This document shows positions 11,484 through 22,683 of a stretch of 64,000 bases of DNA, one piece after another. The stretch is taken from contig JABSTR010000954.1 of assembly GCA_013339765.2 (NCBI GenBank), positions 310,001 to 374,000 of the forward strand, written 5' to 3'. The notes under the pieces were generated by a model that made no database searches, was not told the origin of the DNA, and saw nothing but the letters and a program-made list of their open reading frames with translations. Positions within the stretch are counted from its first letter, which is position 1. Every line of letters starts with the position of its first letter. The position numbers and the translations under genes were made by a program. The DNA comes from Haemaphysalis longicornis. Taxonomy: Eukaryota; Arthropoda; Arachnida; Ixodida; Ixodidae.

Positions 11484-11801
11484 AATCTAATACAACCCTG
11501 TGGTTCAGCTTCACCGCAATGCAGACTATTGACCAACCCGTGCAGCCAGTAATGAAATTTCTGCGAATGGCGATGTCGGGCATTCGATCTGACTCAAAAG
11601 TTCGCTCTGTGCTGTGGCATCACGCAATCTAAGCATGACGCTCTGCATTGCGCAACGCCGCACCGCAGATACCCATTTTTTGAGTCAAATGTAAGCACGT
11701 TGCTGTCACTCAGCCAAATTTTTTAGTTGGTGGCATGGATTTGCCACACTAACGCACTGTGGTGAAGCTAAAACCACAGGATTGTCTTAAAGTGCATACA
11801 C
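11484..11801. mobile_element. foldback MITE, family FB, copy 3
   Basis: The left arm holds CCTGTGGTTCAGCTTCACCG and the right arm, reverse-complemented, CCTGTGGTTTTAGCTTCACC. Internal CTGTGGCATCACGCA is shared with copy 1. It lies directly against copy 4, its right end meeting the left end of the next element within a few bases. Confidence 0.7.
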
Positions 11802-11802
11802 T

Positions 11803-12104
11803 ATTAAAAATCGCCGCAGGTGCGCTTCACCACAGCACTCCAGAACGACCAATCGTCGCGACCAAAAGGTGCAAATTAGGCGAATAACGAGGCCCAGCAT
11901 GTGATTAGTGCAAAAAATAGAATCTGCGCTGTCACAACAGCGCAGATGCACGCCTTGCGCTGTTGGCACAGCACAGATACTATATTTTGCTCTAATCGCA
12001 TGCTGGGCCTCGTCATTCGCCAAATTTGCACCTTTTGGTCGCGACGATTGGTCGTTCTGGAGTGCTGTGGTGAAGCCCACCTGCGGCGACTTTTAAGAGT
12101 ATAC
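11803..12104. mobile_element. foldback MITE, family FB, copy 4
   Basis: The clearest copy. Left arm TCGCCGCAGGTGCGCTTCAC, right arm reverse-complemented TCGCCGCAGGTGGGCTTCAC, both continuing through CACAGCACTCCAGAACGACC and CGCGACCAAAAGGTGCAAAT. The arms are about 125 bp of near-perfect inverted repeat around a centre with its own CTGCGCTGT / ACAGCGCAG hairpin. High arm identity suggests recent activity or arm homogenisation. Confidence 0.85.
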
Positions 12105-15100
12105 AGCTAGGAACGGAGTATTAAATATTGTTTGGAGTGAGTTCCCCTCCCCTATATATAGCTTTATTTGAACCTTGCCAACTAGGTCCCTATCCATGTA
12201 TATTTTTGTTTAGTTTTTGTTTATTTGGATGTATAAATGACTGTATTGTGCATTTGATAACCAGTTATCTGTTGTGTATTTTGTAGCATGTTTTGTTTTC
12301 TATTTTCTACTCGGGTAATTGAGCTATAGGGATGATGAAAGGGTACAAGTTTACAATATGAAATGTGTTTTTGAGGTGAACGTTTTACCCCCACACACAC
12401 ACTCCCACACACGCACACACACATACGCGCGCGCGCACACCGCACACCGCAGATTTCAACACCCACCCACACGCACACAAAATTAGAACACAGAGGAAAT
12501 GCTCGCACGCAAGACTTGGCAAAGCTGACCCGTCGCCTGTGCTGCCAACAGCACAGGTCAGCAGTAACACCACTCCAGCCCCACATGTTAAAGGACGAGC
12601 GCTGAAACCGCAGCTACTCGACGAGTCTCAAGTTGCAGCTCGTGCAGCCACCGCCGCGGCAGCGGCGGCGGCAGCGGCTTCTTGATGTTATCGCGCTTAT
12701 TCGCGCTTCTGTTTGGGCCAACGCTTTTTCAATTTCCACTCTTCCTCCAAGCGAACGACATGCGTCCGTCCCATAGCGAGTTAAGCCTGGAAGGCCTGGA
12801 GCCTTATTCTAGGGGACAAACTGTCCTTTGCCCTCCCCGTCGTAGGCACCTTACTGTCTGTGTAACACACCAACTCAGACCCAAACCGCTCAAGTACGGA
12901 GGACATCTGACAGGCGCATACAGGCATGTGTCTTCCACGTTTAAATCTCCCACCAACACAACGGCCATGCCATCGGTATACTGACGTGAAGCGCAGCTGT
13001 GCGTGCACGCTGCACACCTTCCACCCCCAACCCGTGCACGCATAAACCGGCAACCAGTGATGGGCGCGCACTTAGCCGTAAAATACACCGGCGAAAATGT
13101 CGCTCGGAAAGCCTTTCAAGCTGAAGTCACGCCGGCATTCCAACCGGGCAAGTAGCTCTTCATGCGGGACGTATTTGCACCTATACTATGCAGGGTGGAA
13201 TTCCAGGCGGCGGCGACGACGCCGTCTTTCGGTCGTTTTTACGCCCATTCGCGCGTCTGTGTATATCCGCAGTCACCTGATAACGGCGCTTTCGCCGTTG
13301 TCGGCCGATTGCGCAACTTGAGAAATAGGCATGGGTGTTGGCGCGGGGAATAACAGCTGTGATAAAGGGGTCAGTGGTGGTGAGGAGGAGCTCCGGAGCG
13401 GCGTCGAGTACAGTGGCTTCACCGGAAAGAAAACCAGGGGGTTAGACGTATACTGCTTCGCATCAATAACAACTATTCGTTCATTTGACGAACATTGCCC
13501 AGCGACTTCAACTGCATGCTGAGTGAGTGAGCCCTGAAGCTGTAAATGTCGGGGGGGGGCGGGGGGGTGCGGTGCTTAGTTGAACAATGGAAAGTAATTA
13601 AGCAACAGATTTCACAATGTCTTGTTGAAGCACAGTGAAGCATTTCACCCCAAATTTTTCTGTGTGCATGAGGCGGATCCAGACACTGACGCATTGCAGG
13701 ACTTCCTGGCCCCAAAAAAGTTCGTGCTTACAAAAACCACAAAAAAAGAGCCGTTTCAGCTAACAGCAAAGGTTTTAATTACTTTCAAAACACTCCTAAA
13801 GAAATTGTTAAATAAGGGTACGTGAGCATTTAAAAAGTTTCGAATGTGTGGCCAATGGCTTCTGAGCTAACACTGCTGAACCAACAGTACGTGCAAGTGC
13901 GTGCGTGCCTGTGTACACACACACACGCACACGCACACTGCCGGAGAGGCAGCAACGCGCAACTTATTCATTTCTTATGATTTTGTGACATAGGCGCGCT
14001 TACTCTAAAGAGGCTTTACAAATTTTACTCCTGAGAAACCCAACATGCCCGATTAATTGACCTGTTACCTCAAGAGATTCTATACCGGTACTTATTACAG
14101 TCCTTTCTTTCTTGCTGCAAATGACACCCCGCTAAGCGTCTCGAAACCAAACTTCAGGGTGAATTTATAACCTGGTATTCTGATTTTCGGCGGAACTGGT
14201 AGAAGCCTATTTTTACAATAAAAATGCCGTTCCGTCCGGCCCTGCTCAATACGCTCAATACACACTTATTTTTCTATTTACTCGCTATTGCTTGATGCTG
14301 CCGTGCCGTCTTTGTTGTCTTCGACAGATGGTCCTGAATCAGTTGCTCTGGGTCAGCAGATGACGCGAACGAACTCATGAGCTTGTTCTTGTTCTTTTTT
14401 TCCTTTTTTTGCGTTCAGGTTCATGCGATCGTAAGCGAGGTTCGGCCGTTTCAGGCGTCGTTTAGCGGTGCCATTTACAGTGCGCTTGGAGTTTGTTTAG
14501 TCGAGCCCTGAACGTTGGCGGCGTCGACTTCTAAAAACGGCACACAGGGCGAGCTTAAAATGACCAGCAGTAGCTGTATGTGATCCGACACACAACGGAC
14601 GGCCGCGGTAGCGTCTGCCAGAAGCTGCGCGCTGCCGCGAAAGTGAAAGCCGGTATATGCATGCGCACTCGTGTCCGTGTGCCCGTGCCACTGCTAAGGG
14701 AGATGCCAGCAGAGCAAGATACGATTGAAGGATGAGGGGGGAGCGCGCAGCCTTCAACGTGCAGACTTCGGAAGGACGCCGCAACAGGGACTGCTGCAGA
14801 GACGAAATGTAGGATACACCTTCTACACACAAAAAATGGAAGGAGCATTAGCCAGATGTGTTGAGAAAAAAAGATGCCACAAATTGGAGAAAAGTTTGGC
14901 GCGACCAATTCCCACCGTGATACAAGCCCGGCCCTAACAGTTTTCTGTTCGGGTGGTATATGCAAGTCGAAGAAAGCAGAACCTTGAGAAGACATCTTCT
15001 ATATAAAAAAAAAAAAGCTTTTCCAGTACCAATTAAAAAACCTGCATTTGTGCAAGCGCATACCTAAGACCCCAGATGACTCGTTCGCTGCAAACATCGT

Positions 15101-15560
15101 TATCTATGTTTTTACCCAGCTTTCCACCTTCCCATATGTACCACGGAGCCGTTGTATTGCTGAAACACACTTCTGTCAATAAGAAACAGACAGGTGGGCA
15201 CACTGCTCCCTGCTTTGTTTGCAGTTGGGAATCACGGTTGAAAGAAATGTTCTTTGAACTGAAGCAAGAACACGGCATGCGCGACAACTTTTCGAGCCGT
15301 AACGCAGGGGAAAAAAAGAAGCGCAAGCGTTAGCTACACTTCAGTTACGCGTGTGGGATACGCTTCTTGCGACAGTCCACACAGTACTGCTTCAGCATTT
15401 TTATGTGTACACTGATATCAGACTTCTTATCTTGGACCTAAAAATGCCTTCACAGCAATATATTTGTGTATAGTAGTGAAGACGGCTCTAAAGAAACTCG
15501 ATATATACCACTCTGTATGAAAACATGGGGTTGTATGGAGGTATTTAATATAAGGGCATT
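12105..15560. other. intergenic; simple repeats; no gene recognised
   Basis: Holds CA/CACACG microsatellites at about 12391-12479 and 13914-13939, a GCG-rich run at 12648-12680, and a G-rich tract at 13549-13567. ORFs at 12682-12984 (+), 13097-13321 (+) and 14497-14995 (-) show no domain or splice context. The T-rich and A-rich stretches elsewhere carry no recognised signal. Confidence 0.45.
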
Positions 15561-15562
15561 CT

Positions 15563-15830
15563 AAGAAATCGCCCCGTGGGCTTCCCCACAACACTCCAAA
15601 ACGATCAAGCCAGCGTGTTAGAATGTGTGAACTTGGCGAATGAAAAGGCCCAGCATGTGATCAGAGCAAAACATAGAATGTGCTGTTGTCCCTGCGTAGA
15701 TTCTATCTCTAATCGCATGCTGGGCCTCTTCATTCGCCAAGTTCACGCACAGGCTTTGTGACACAGTGGTTGGTCGCTCTGGAGCGTTGTAGGGAATCCC
15801 ACGTTCGGAGGGAAGCCCCCCTGAAGGCGC
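15563..15830. mobile_element. foldback MITE, family FB, copy 5
   Basis: The left arm holds AACTTGGCGAATGAAAAGGC and CCCAGCATGTGATC; the right arm holds GCATGCTGGGCCTCTTCATT and CGCCAAGTTC. The outer arms are CTTCCCCACAACACTCCAAA and its partner GAGCGTTGTAGGGAA. More diverged than copy 4. A further partial relative may lie at about 16085-16260 (CTGCGCTAGGTGCGGCATCA). Confidence 0.7.
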
Positions 15831-16336
15831 TTACATGACCAACGAGAGGGCGCCTCCTTAGCAATGCACCAGTGTATAGTAGTGAAGCCGACTGTAAAGG
15901 GGCCCAGTCAGTAGCGGAGCGGCTTAAGCCTTTATTGCCAAACTCTCACTTTGGAGTTCCTGCAATATTTGTGTGTGCGTGCGCGCGTGGGCACACTCCA
16001 AAAAGCACCATTCTTTGCCAAAAAAAACACTTCTCGTTGTGCCCTTGAATTTCCAGCACACGAGCCCAACGACAAAAAAAGAGTAAAATCTGCGCTAGGT
16101 GCGGCATCATAGAATGCAAGCATGTCATTGCATGATGTCACAGGGCGCCTGTCAAACTATATGGTCAAAACGTACGTCTGTTCTCGTTACTCGTCAAATT
16201 TTCTCCCTTGAATGTAGCAATTCGACATTAATTAACGGGCGTTGTGTCGAAGAATGGCCAGGAATATTTTCTTTTTGTGTAGAATTTTCGTAACTCTTAT
16301 GCCTGTTTACTTCTATCCTCGTCTTTTACCTTGCTC

Positions 16337-16487
<151 letters not shown>

Positions 16488-17335
16488 ACTGCAACGTTTA
16501 AACTTGTAAACAAAGCGCGTTACTGGGTTAGTTGGTTCATAGTTCCGAACGACTGTGGTGCCCAGGGGCGGAATTCTGAGTTGTGCTCGTTTCAAAAATG
16601 TCCCTGTCGCGTCCGTTTCAGCCGTGATGCTCTTCCGTTTTCTGGGCCTCTTGGTGTTTGTCGTTGCTGTTGTTTTCGCATATCTGAATGTGAGGCAATG
16701 CAGCTCTTGCAGTGTGTGTATGCTTCAATCGACGAACTTCGCGCCGCAGTGCAATCGCGGCGGAAGGAGCCGCACCCAAGTGAGTTTAGCAAGGGATGGC
16801 CCCTCACCCACGCTCGCTCCGCGCCGAGAATACGCGTGGGAGGCCCCGGACGCTGCTCGCGAAGACGTCGGTCCCGAAAGGAGGCCGAGCCGTGCTTCGG
16901 TTGCTGCTCGCGCCCACGCCGGGTGCCAACGATTCGCGGGCAAGAAGCGGCCGCGATTGTGATTCTAATGGCGACGAATTAAGGCTTCCGAAACATTGGA
17001 TGGGCCCCTTTGTAGAGGGGTGAGAGTGAGAGGGCCTCACAGGACAATTACAGCGAATGATTCATGATGGTAAGACAATAATGACAACGCCCCAAAGGAA
17101 TTTCCGCAGTACTCTACAGGGCTGCGGTGAATGGATCGGGGTTAATTTGGGCCAATGGCAAAAAACTAAAAAAAAAAAAAACCCCACTGGGAGTGCACGC
17201 GACCAGAACCGTCTCACAAGGGTGAAGTACCGCACGGTTGTGCCCTACGTGCCTCTATTGTTTCTATTCTACAGAATTACTAGCGGCTAAAATGATGTTT
17301 ATACAATGATTATACAATCACACTATCGGCCTCCA
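16488..17335. other. no gene; MITE half-arm at 16561
   Basis: GGGGCGGAATTCTGAG at 16565 and TGCTCTTCCG further right match one arm of the MITE at 18.3 kb. GC-rich ORFs at 16555-17023 on both strands show no domain. Nothing else is supported. Confidence 0.4.
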
Positions 17336-17339
17336 GGCA

Positions 17340-17445
17340 TTCGATAGGCGTGGTTGGTGATCTTTGGGAGAGGCCTTCGTCCTGCAGTTGACACAACCGG
17401 GGTTAAGATAAAGATAAGGATAAATATAAATATAAAGATAAAATG
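17340..17445 (+). mobile_element. LINE 3'-end relic
   Basis: TGGGAGAGGCCTTCGTCCTG followed by CAGTTGACAC is the typical 3' terminal sequence of RTE-type LINEs of arthropods, as I remember it, normally followed by a short tandem tail. Here the tail is GATAAA/GATAAGGATAAATATAAA. Only about 60 bases of the body remain recognisable. Confidence 0.45.
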
Positions 17446-18302
17446 ATGTTTACTGAGTTCGGCTAGCGTAACTGGCCTAGAACAATTCCACCCCTTGCGA
17501 ATGTGTGAAGTCTGTGTATACAGGAGGTGCTGAATGGGCTGTTTGGCGCGAACACCTCGGGCATTTTAACTGCCCTGCCTTGCTGCCGCCAACTCATACT
17601 CAATTCGCCGCCACACCTCCACGAAATGATAAAAAAAAAACACGCCCAAACCAAATGCTTGCCTCCACCGGTGTGGGAAACAGAAAAGTAATGAGCGAGG
17701 CGGGGCGCAGCGTTTTTTTATCGACCACTAGACAACATATTCATCGTATTAAATTTCCATGGTCGGTGTTCATTTTAATCGTTATCATGTATATTCCCGA
17801 CCGTATGGTCTTGCGACCAATAACTCTCGACTTCGTTCAGTAATTCAAAAGACTCCGATCATAACACACAGGAACAATAGAAAAACTGTAGCTGAAAATC
17901 ACGCATATGTGCATCGAGGAGTAAGATTCATCGAGGGCCCAAAGATTAACAACGAATAAGCAAAACCCACCTTACCGGAAAACGCAACTTTATTCGGGAC
18001 TAATATTATTGCTGTGTAACGCCATCATCAAATTTTCGCGCCATGACCGAAAGCCAAACCGGTAATATCACAATGTTTTAAGTTCCCGTCCTTGGCAATA
18101 CCTGTTCACATCTGCAAGGGAGACTTCTCACAAATCAAATGTATCGCCCAAAAAAAAAAAAAAGACGGCTACAAACGCAATGTATTTAGAAAAAATAAGG
18201 TAGGAGTGTGGAGCGCACTGGCGCCGGGTCAGCCGCGTGCCTGCCGCCCAAGCAACGCCAGCATTGAGTCCGAGGCTGGGGTCCCTTTTTCCGAATGTGT
18301 TT
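17446..18302. other. no gene recognised
   Basis: Only short ORFs without domains; AT-rich in the middle. Nothing supported. Confidence 0.45.
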
Positions 18303-18542
18303 AGACCAGGGGCGGTATTCTCGTAACTGTCCCTTTTGAAAACGTCCTTTTTGCGTCCCTTTCATCGTGACGTACTTCCGGTTAGGAAGTGGACGTTGGC
18401 AGCATGGAAAAAAGATTGGCAGTAGGTTTGCCGCGCTTGCGTTGCGTCACTTCCGGTTGTTTGCTTTTAGCCAATCAGGGCTCGCCAAAAGGGACATTTT
18501 TTGAAAGGGAAGAAGGGACAAAACTCGAGAATTCCGCCCCAG
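18303..18542. mobile_element. MITE with about 80-bp inverted arms
   Basis: Left end AGGGGCGGTATTCTCGTAAC, right end reverse-complemented GGGGCGGAATTCTCGAG. Both arms continue with TGTCCCTT, a GTCC(C)TTTT block and finally CTTCCGG. The element spans 240 bp with no ORF. One arm of the same family is present at 16561. Target-site duplication unclear. Confidence 0.7.
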
Positions 18543-19104
18543 AAGAGTGCGCGCAGGTTGCGCGGTCCAGTTTTCGTCTGCTAAAAATGGAAGCAGACGA
18601 GCACTCGGCGATGCCAAAGCATTTGCTTGTCGTCTTCCATCTCTACTACGCCCCACCCTGAGCAGCCGAAGACCACGCAGTCCTGTCGCGATACGCTTAC
18701 AGCATGTTAGCAACTGATCACGTCAGCTCATCAAATAACCCATCAAAAACAGCGCCAAACACGACTTTGACGAGCAGACGACGGGGCGCTTGGATCACGC
18801 CCCAACACGTGACCCAGACGCTTCCCCGGCGCATATTTTTCTTAACTTCCATGCCGGCAAAGCGCCTCAGTCACCCTAGCAGCCGTCCATATCAATCCAT
18901 TTTGACATAAATAAAGACTACAAGCGGAATTGGGGCAGAAAAACACACAAAAAAGAACGAATGAACGAATCAATAAATAAGCGCACACTTTCCACCGTTT
19001 GTTACACGTTTCTATTATCGTTCAAGTGTTGTGTGTCAGGAAAAACACCATGTCCGCTCACTGATGCATTGGAAATTGCGAACTAAAAAGGTTCTAGCAC
19101 TCAC

Positions 19105-19215
19105 GGTTTCGAGGACCTTGAGAGCCCCTTGTATATTGCAGGCGTACCCCGTGTTGATCACCATGGGCGAGCTGCTCGTGGTTGTCATTCTCGTCACCGT
19201 CACGGTGTGCGACAT
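19105..19215 (-). CDS. MARVEL-domain protein, first coding exon (copy B)
   Basis: On the minus strand, an ATG at 19215-19213 (A at -3) opens a 37-codon exon: MSHTVTVTRMTTTSSSPMV, then INTGYACNIQGALKVLET, ending at ACC|GTGAGT, a consensus donor. MSHTVTVTR plus a Thr/Ser run plus INTGY and G-x-LK-x-LE is the N-terminal tail of arthropod CKLF-like/MAL-like MARVEL proteins up to the start of membrane helix 1 (family knowledge, not searched). Exon length and phase agree with copy A at 3.7 kb. No exon encoding the four helices was found between 19.1 and 3.8 kb on this strand, so the downstream exons are either past the left edge or missed. Exon B is the more canonical copy; exon A lacks the INTGY segment. 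Confidence 0.7.
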
Positions 19216-19560
19216 CTTTATCTCGAAACGAGGCGAAATATATTTAAACCAGAGCCAAACACCAACGTCTACGGTACTGGGGCAAGGCTAGGCCAAGCGT
19301 TCGGGCGTCAGTTCGGAACTCCCCGGTCGATTCCTGGCAACGTGCCGCACAGAAATCCGCGCCGGCCGGCGAATGGTTTTCCGCGTTTGCTGTCGGGATG
19401 ATCTTCGCTTCGTTCGCCGTTTCCGAGCGCCCAGGGACACTCCCTTCTCCTTCTTTCTCGCTGTTTTTTTAATGCCCACTCTTTTTCGTTCTAAGCGCGC
19501 CGCATTTTGGAGCAAATCGGGCACGCTTGTGGCGCCCTCTCTCAAGAAGACGTGCTACCG
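19216..19560 (-). promoter_or_regulatory. upstream region of MARVEL exon B
   Basis: On the minus strand a TATA-like TTTAAATATATTT ends about 25 bases before the ATG, too close for a normal 5' UTR, so the true start site is probably further upstream in the GC-richer 19290-19560 block. The basic ORF in that block has no domain. CCGAGCGCCC-AGGGAC here also occurs, with small changes, upstream of exon A at about 3879, which may be shared promoter sequence. Confidence 0.3.
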
Positions 19561-20620
19561 CTAGCACTCAAGGGCACCGCAACGCCGGCAAAAGTCGGGC
19601 GGAGCCTCGCGCGTCGCTGCTAGATGGCCTTACACTTGTTTTGCATACCACGCAATGCCGGCCGCAGTCAGGTGGTGTGAGTCATAGGGCAAAACTTCCG
19701 ACAGTTGGGTCGCTCGTACACACCTCCGAAGTAGCGTTGCGACACTGCGGCGGGAGATGACGGTCCCAGACGCAGCACGTTTCCGCTGAACTGTGCAAGC
19801 ACGGAGTCGCATGAGTTGCGAAGCCGCAGGAAGGGAGCATGCCTTTGCGACATTACGACTACGGGGTGGGCCATGGGCGCCGACCACGGGGGGCTGGGGT
19901 GCCCAAGCACCTTTGGTGTTTCTCGGGGGCGCCCTCCTCCGCCCTCCGGCGATGCTGACCCCTGTTCCCCCACTCGCCAAAGTGTCATTACCAGTGTCAT
20001 AACCAGTTGAGGTTTCTTTTCAGTTGCCTCTACCTTTAAACTTAAAAATTTTATGGCGGCTAAAGGCTAACTGTATCATTGTTCGCGCAGACGTGCACGG
20101 CTTATGTTCATACTTTCCATTTATTCCTTCAAATCCTTACCACAGGAGGACAAGCGCACTAGAAGCACCAGTGGCGATTGGTCATCCGTATTTTTTATTT
20201 CATTTTTTTTTAACTTTTGACTGTATAAGCCCTGTACACACACAAAAAAACATTTAAATATGCACGCAGTTTATATAAATTATATTTCTTACCGTCAAAT
20301 TTTTTTAGTGTCAAATAAAGAAATTTTACCGTCAAATTGTACCTCCGAACCGAAGGTCCCACTAAAGTCTTTGGTTCTGGGACCCTCGTGTATACCCTTG
20401 ATTTTGTAGCTACTACTTTTTTTTCGAAATAATTAAACTTGAAACTTGAAAACCGGGCAAGAGTACTTGAAGACAGCCGTCTATCAAATTGCGCACCCCA
20501 AAAAAATTTTATTATTACCTTTCTTCCCCGTTGTAAATATACTTCATCCAGCGTCTTGAAGCAATATATTTGCATGCACCTGTGTGTGTTGCCGATTCTT
20601 TTTTTGGGAGAACTTCTGAC
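19561..20620. other. no gene recognised
   Basis: GC-rich until about 20000, AT-rich after. ORFs at 19630-20000 are open on both strands and lack domains. Confidence 0.45.
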
Positions 20621-20633
20621 AAGACGAAGTTCT

Positions 20634-20852
20634 GATTGATTGATTGATTGATTGATTGTGGGGTTTAACGCGCCGACGCAACGCAGGCGATGAGGCGCGC
20701 CGTAGTGGAGGGCTCCGGATTAATTTTGACCACCAGGGGATCTTTAACGTGCGTCGAAATCTCGTACACACGGGCGGTTTTGCTTTTCGCCTCCATCAGA
20801 AAAGCGGCCGCCGCGGCCGGGAATCGAACCCGCGACCTCGTGCTCAGCAGCG
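20634..20852 (-). mobile_element. tRNA-derived SINE (Ruka-like), 5'-truncated
   Basis: Minus-strand element. The tRNA-like head with B box GGTTCGATTCCCGGC is followed by GCTTTTCTGATGGAGGCGAA and the body AAATTAATCCGGAG, and it ends in a (TGAT/ATCA)n tail. It is flanked by an exact 13-bp target-site duplication, AAGACGAAGTTCT, at 20621-20633 and 20853-20865. The A-box half present in the 58.8 and 62.5 kb copies is missing, so the 5' end is truncated. Such SINEs depend on a partner LINE for mobility. Confidence 0.9.
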
Positions 20853-20865
20853 AAGACGAAGTTCT

Positions 20866-21585
20866 CATAAGACGAACAGTGCATGGTCCTTTCGAGTTCG
20901 TCTTGACGGGAGTTCACGGTATGTTTCGAACAAACGCGACGTGACGACGTAACTGCTTGCACTGCGAGAGGGAAGCACAGTAAAAAAAAAACGCGATCTC
21001 TTGCCTTCTGCTCGTCGTAAATATCGCACTCACTTCACGTGATTTGCGGGGTCAAATAGCAATCACTTCACTCTTGCGCAGCCGACAAGGCATTTAACCG
21101 CCCACTGGTTTGAGTCGTCTTAGTGATACCTAATTTCGAACTCGCAGGAGCACGCGTCGCGAACGGGTCAACAGCACACACATAGCATCGGACGCCAGCC
21201 TGCAGGAGCCTTGTTCGGGAAGTCAGCGATGCCACGTTAGTTTCGCTTACCGCGAGAGCAAAGGGCAAAGCACGGGACCTATTTAAAGACGTAACGAAAG
21301 CGTTGAGGTGCTCCGCTGTACCTGCCGTCATGTTGTAAACTCAGGGACACGCAATCGCCTCAACGTACGCTCGCTATTTTGAGGAAAGAGCGTACGTATC
21401 ACGAACGTATACGCTAAGCGCAAAAATGACGTGAACTCACGTGCACCTGCTGCCCTCAGGATAGGTTAACGCTCCCGCAACACGACGGCAACATCTACAA
21501 GACGTGTTAACCGGCAGTCCTAAACCTTACAGAAAAAGAAGACGCGTAATAAAAGCTAAGTTTCTTATGTCGGAGAAAAACAAGA
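20866..21585. other. no gene recognised
   Basis: Single-copy-looking sequence with a minus ORF at 21068-21331 that shows no domain. Nothing else supported. Confidence 0.4.
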
Positions 21586-21589
21586 GTTA

Positions 21590-22190
21590 TTGAGGAGGAG
21601 GAGGAGGAATCGATGTTTAATGCAGCAGTCAGAGTTGCTTGTTTGATTTTCAGGTGAGGGAGCCCCTTATAACAGGAAAACCTGGGCCTGGGAGTCCTGT
21701 CTCGCTTGGTCTACCAGACGTTGGTGATCCGAGTTTGAGCTGGTCATCCGTGCCTGCCACTGCTCAAATGAGCGGTTGAAACTTGGGGCAAGGGATGGAG
21801 TGCGGCGGCACTCGAACACCATGCGGTAGAAAGAGCATGGCTCTGCGGAGAATTGACAAATGTATGTGTATAATGTCGGATGGATCGAGCGTAGTAATGT
21901 GCCATGTGGAAATGTGTCCGTCTGGAGCTCTCTGTAGATGACCGTGACTTCGCGACACATGTTGATATGTGGAGGCGGAAAGGTTCTTCATCCCAAGCGG
22001 TAATGTGCCAGGACGTCAGCGTAACTTTTGGGGGTAATTTCTCGTGTTGGACTCATGGAAGGACTGCCTGCCGTCCCAGAAGATTCCCAGTATGTGTGGG
22101 CTCGGGCTACGCCGTTAGCCGCCTCGTTCCCTTGCAGAAATGAATGAGCTGGTGTCCATATAATAAAAATGTGCGGTTGATGACGTTGGG
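21590..22190 (-). pseudogene. I/Jockey-type LINE: RNase H end and 3' tail
   Basis: On the minus strand the end of an RNase H domain is seen (WTPAHSFISAREREAANGVA, matching the usual WxPAHxxxxGNExAxxxAR), then PPPHINMCREVTVIYRELQT, then the C-terminal finger region CQFSAEPCSFYRMVFEC and a stop after QAQVFLL. Stops and frameshifts interrupt the frame. The 3' UTR runs to ATTAAACATCGATTCC and a (TCC)n tail at about 21590-21608. 5'-truncated inside RNase H near 22190. Confidence 0.75.
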
Positions 22191-22680
22191 TGGATGGGAT
22201 TTATTCGGCTGTTGACGAAACGCGTCCAATTCGAGCTGCAAAATTATTTAGGTCCGAAATATTGATTAGTGCTGCTTCGCTGGATCCGAGCAGCAGATAT
22301 CGGAGAATTTGAGGTGAGTACAGTAATGCAGCTTAGCTAACGAAATAAACCGTTCATCAGGCAAAGATTTTATTTTCAAATAACAACAAATCGGCGAACA
22401 CGATGTACCAAGTCAGCACTATATTGTTCCGTTGCAAGAAGTGCAGCAGGCGAAGTTGGGGCAAAGGCAAACGGAGATTTATTTAGGCGAACTTGTGCCT
22501 CTAGAAAGAAAGACACCAAAAAGACGTGGTCTCACGCGAAGCGCCGATCAGCCAAATCAGCGTTCCAAAGCACGAGCCGTTCCACGAACTCTTCTACACG
22601 CGCCACGTGGAGGAGCCTTTCGTCGTTGTCGTCTTCGTGGCTCCGTCTCATAGCAGACGCACTCGTGACAATATGTTCAC
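22191..22680. other. no gene recognised
   Basis: AT-rich then mixed sequence between two LINE fragments; ORFs of 73-113 codons without domains. Confidence 0.4.
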
Positions 22681-22683
22681 TGA

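Noticed and set aside
16626..16697. Possible signal-anchor exon MLFRFLGLLVFVVAVVFAYL with a GTGAGG donor
   Set aside because: The ATG and the sequence before it match one arm of the MITE at 18303-18542, so the apparent start is inside transposon sequence.
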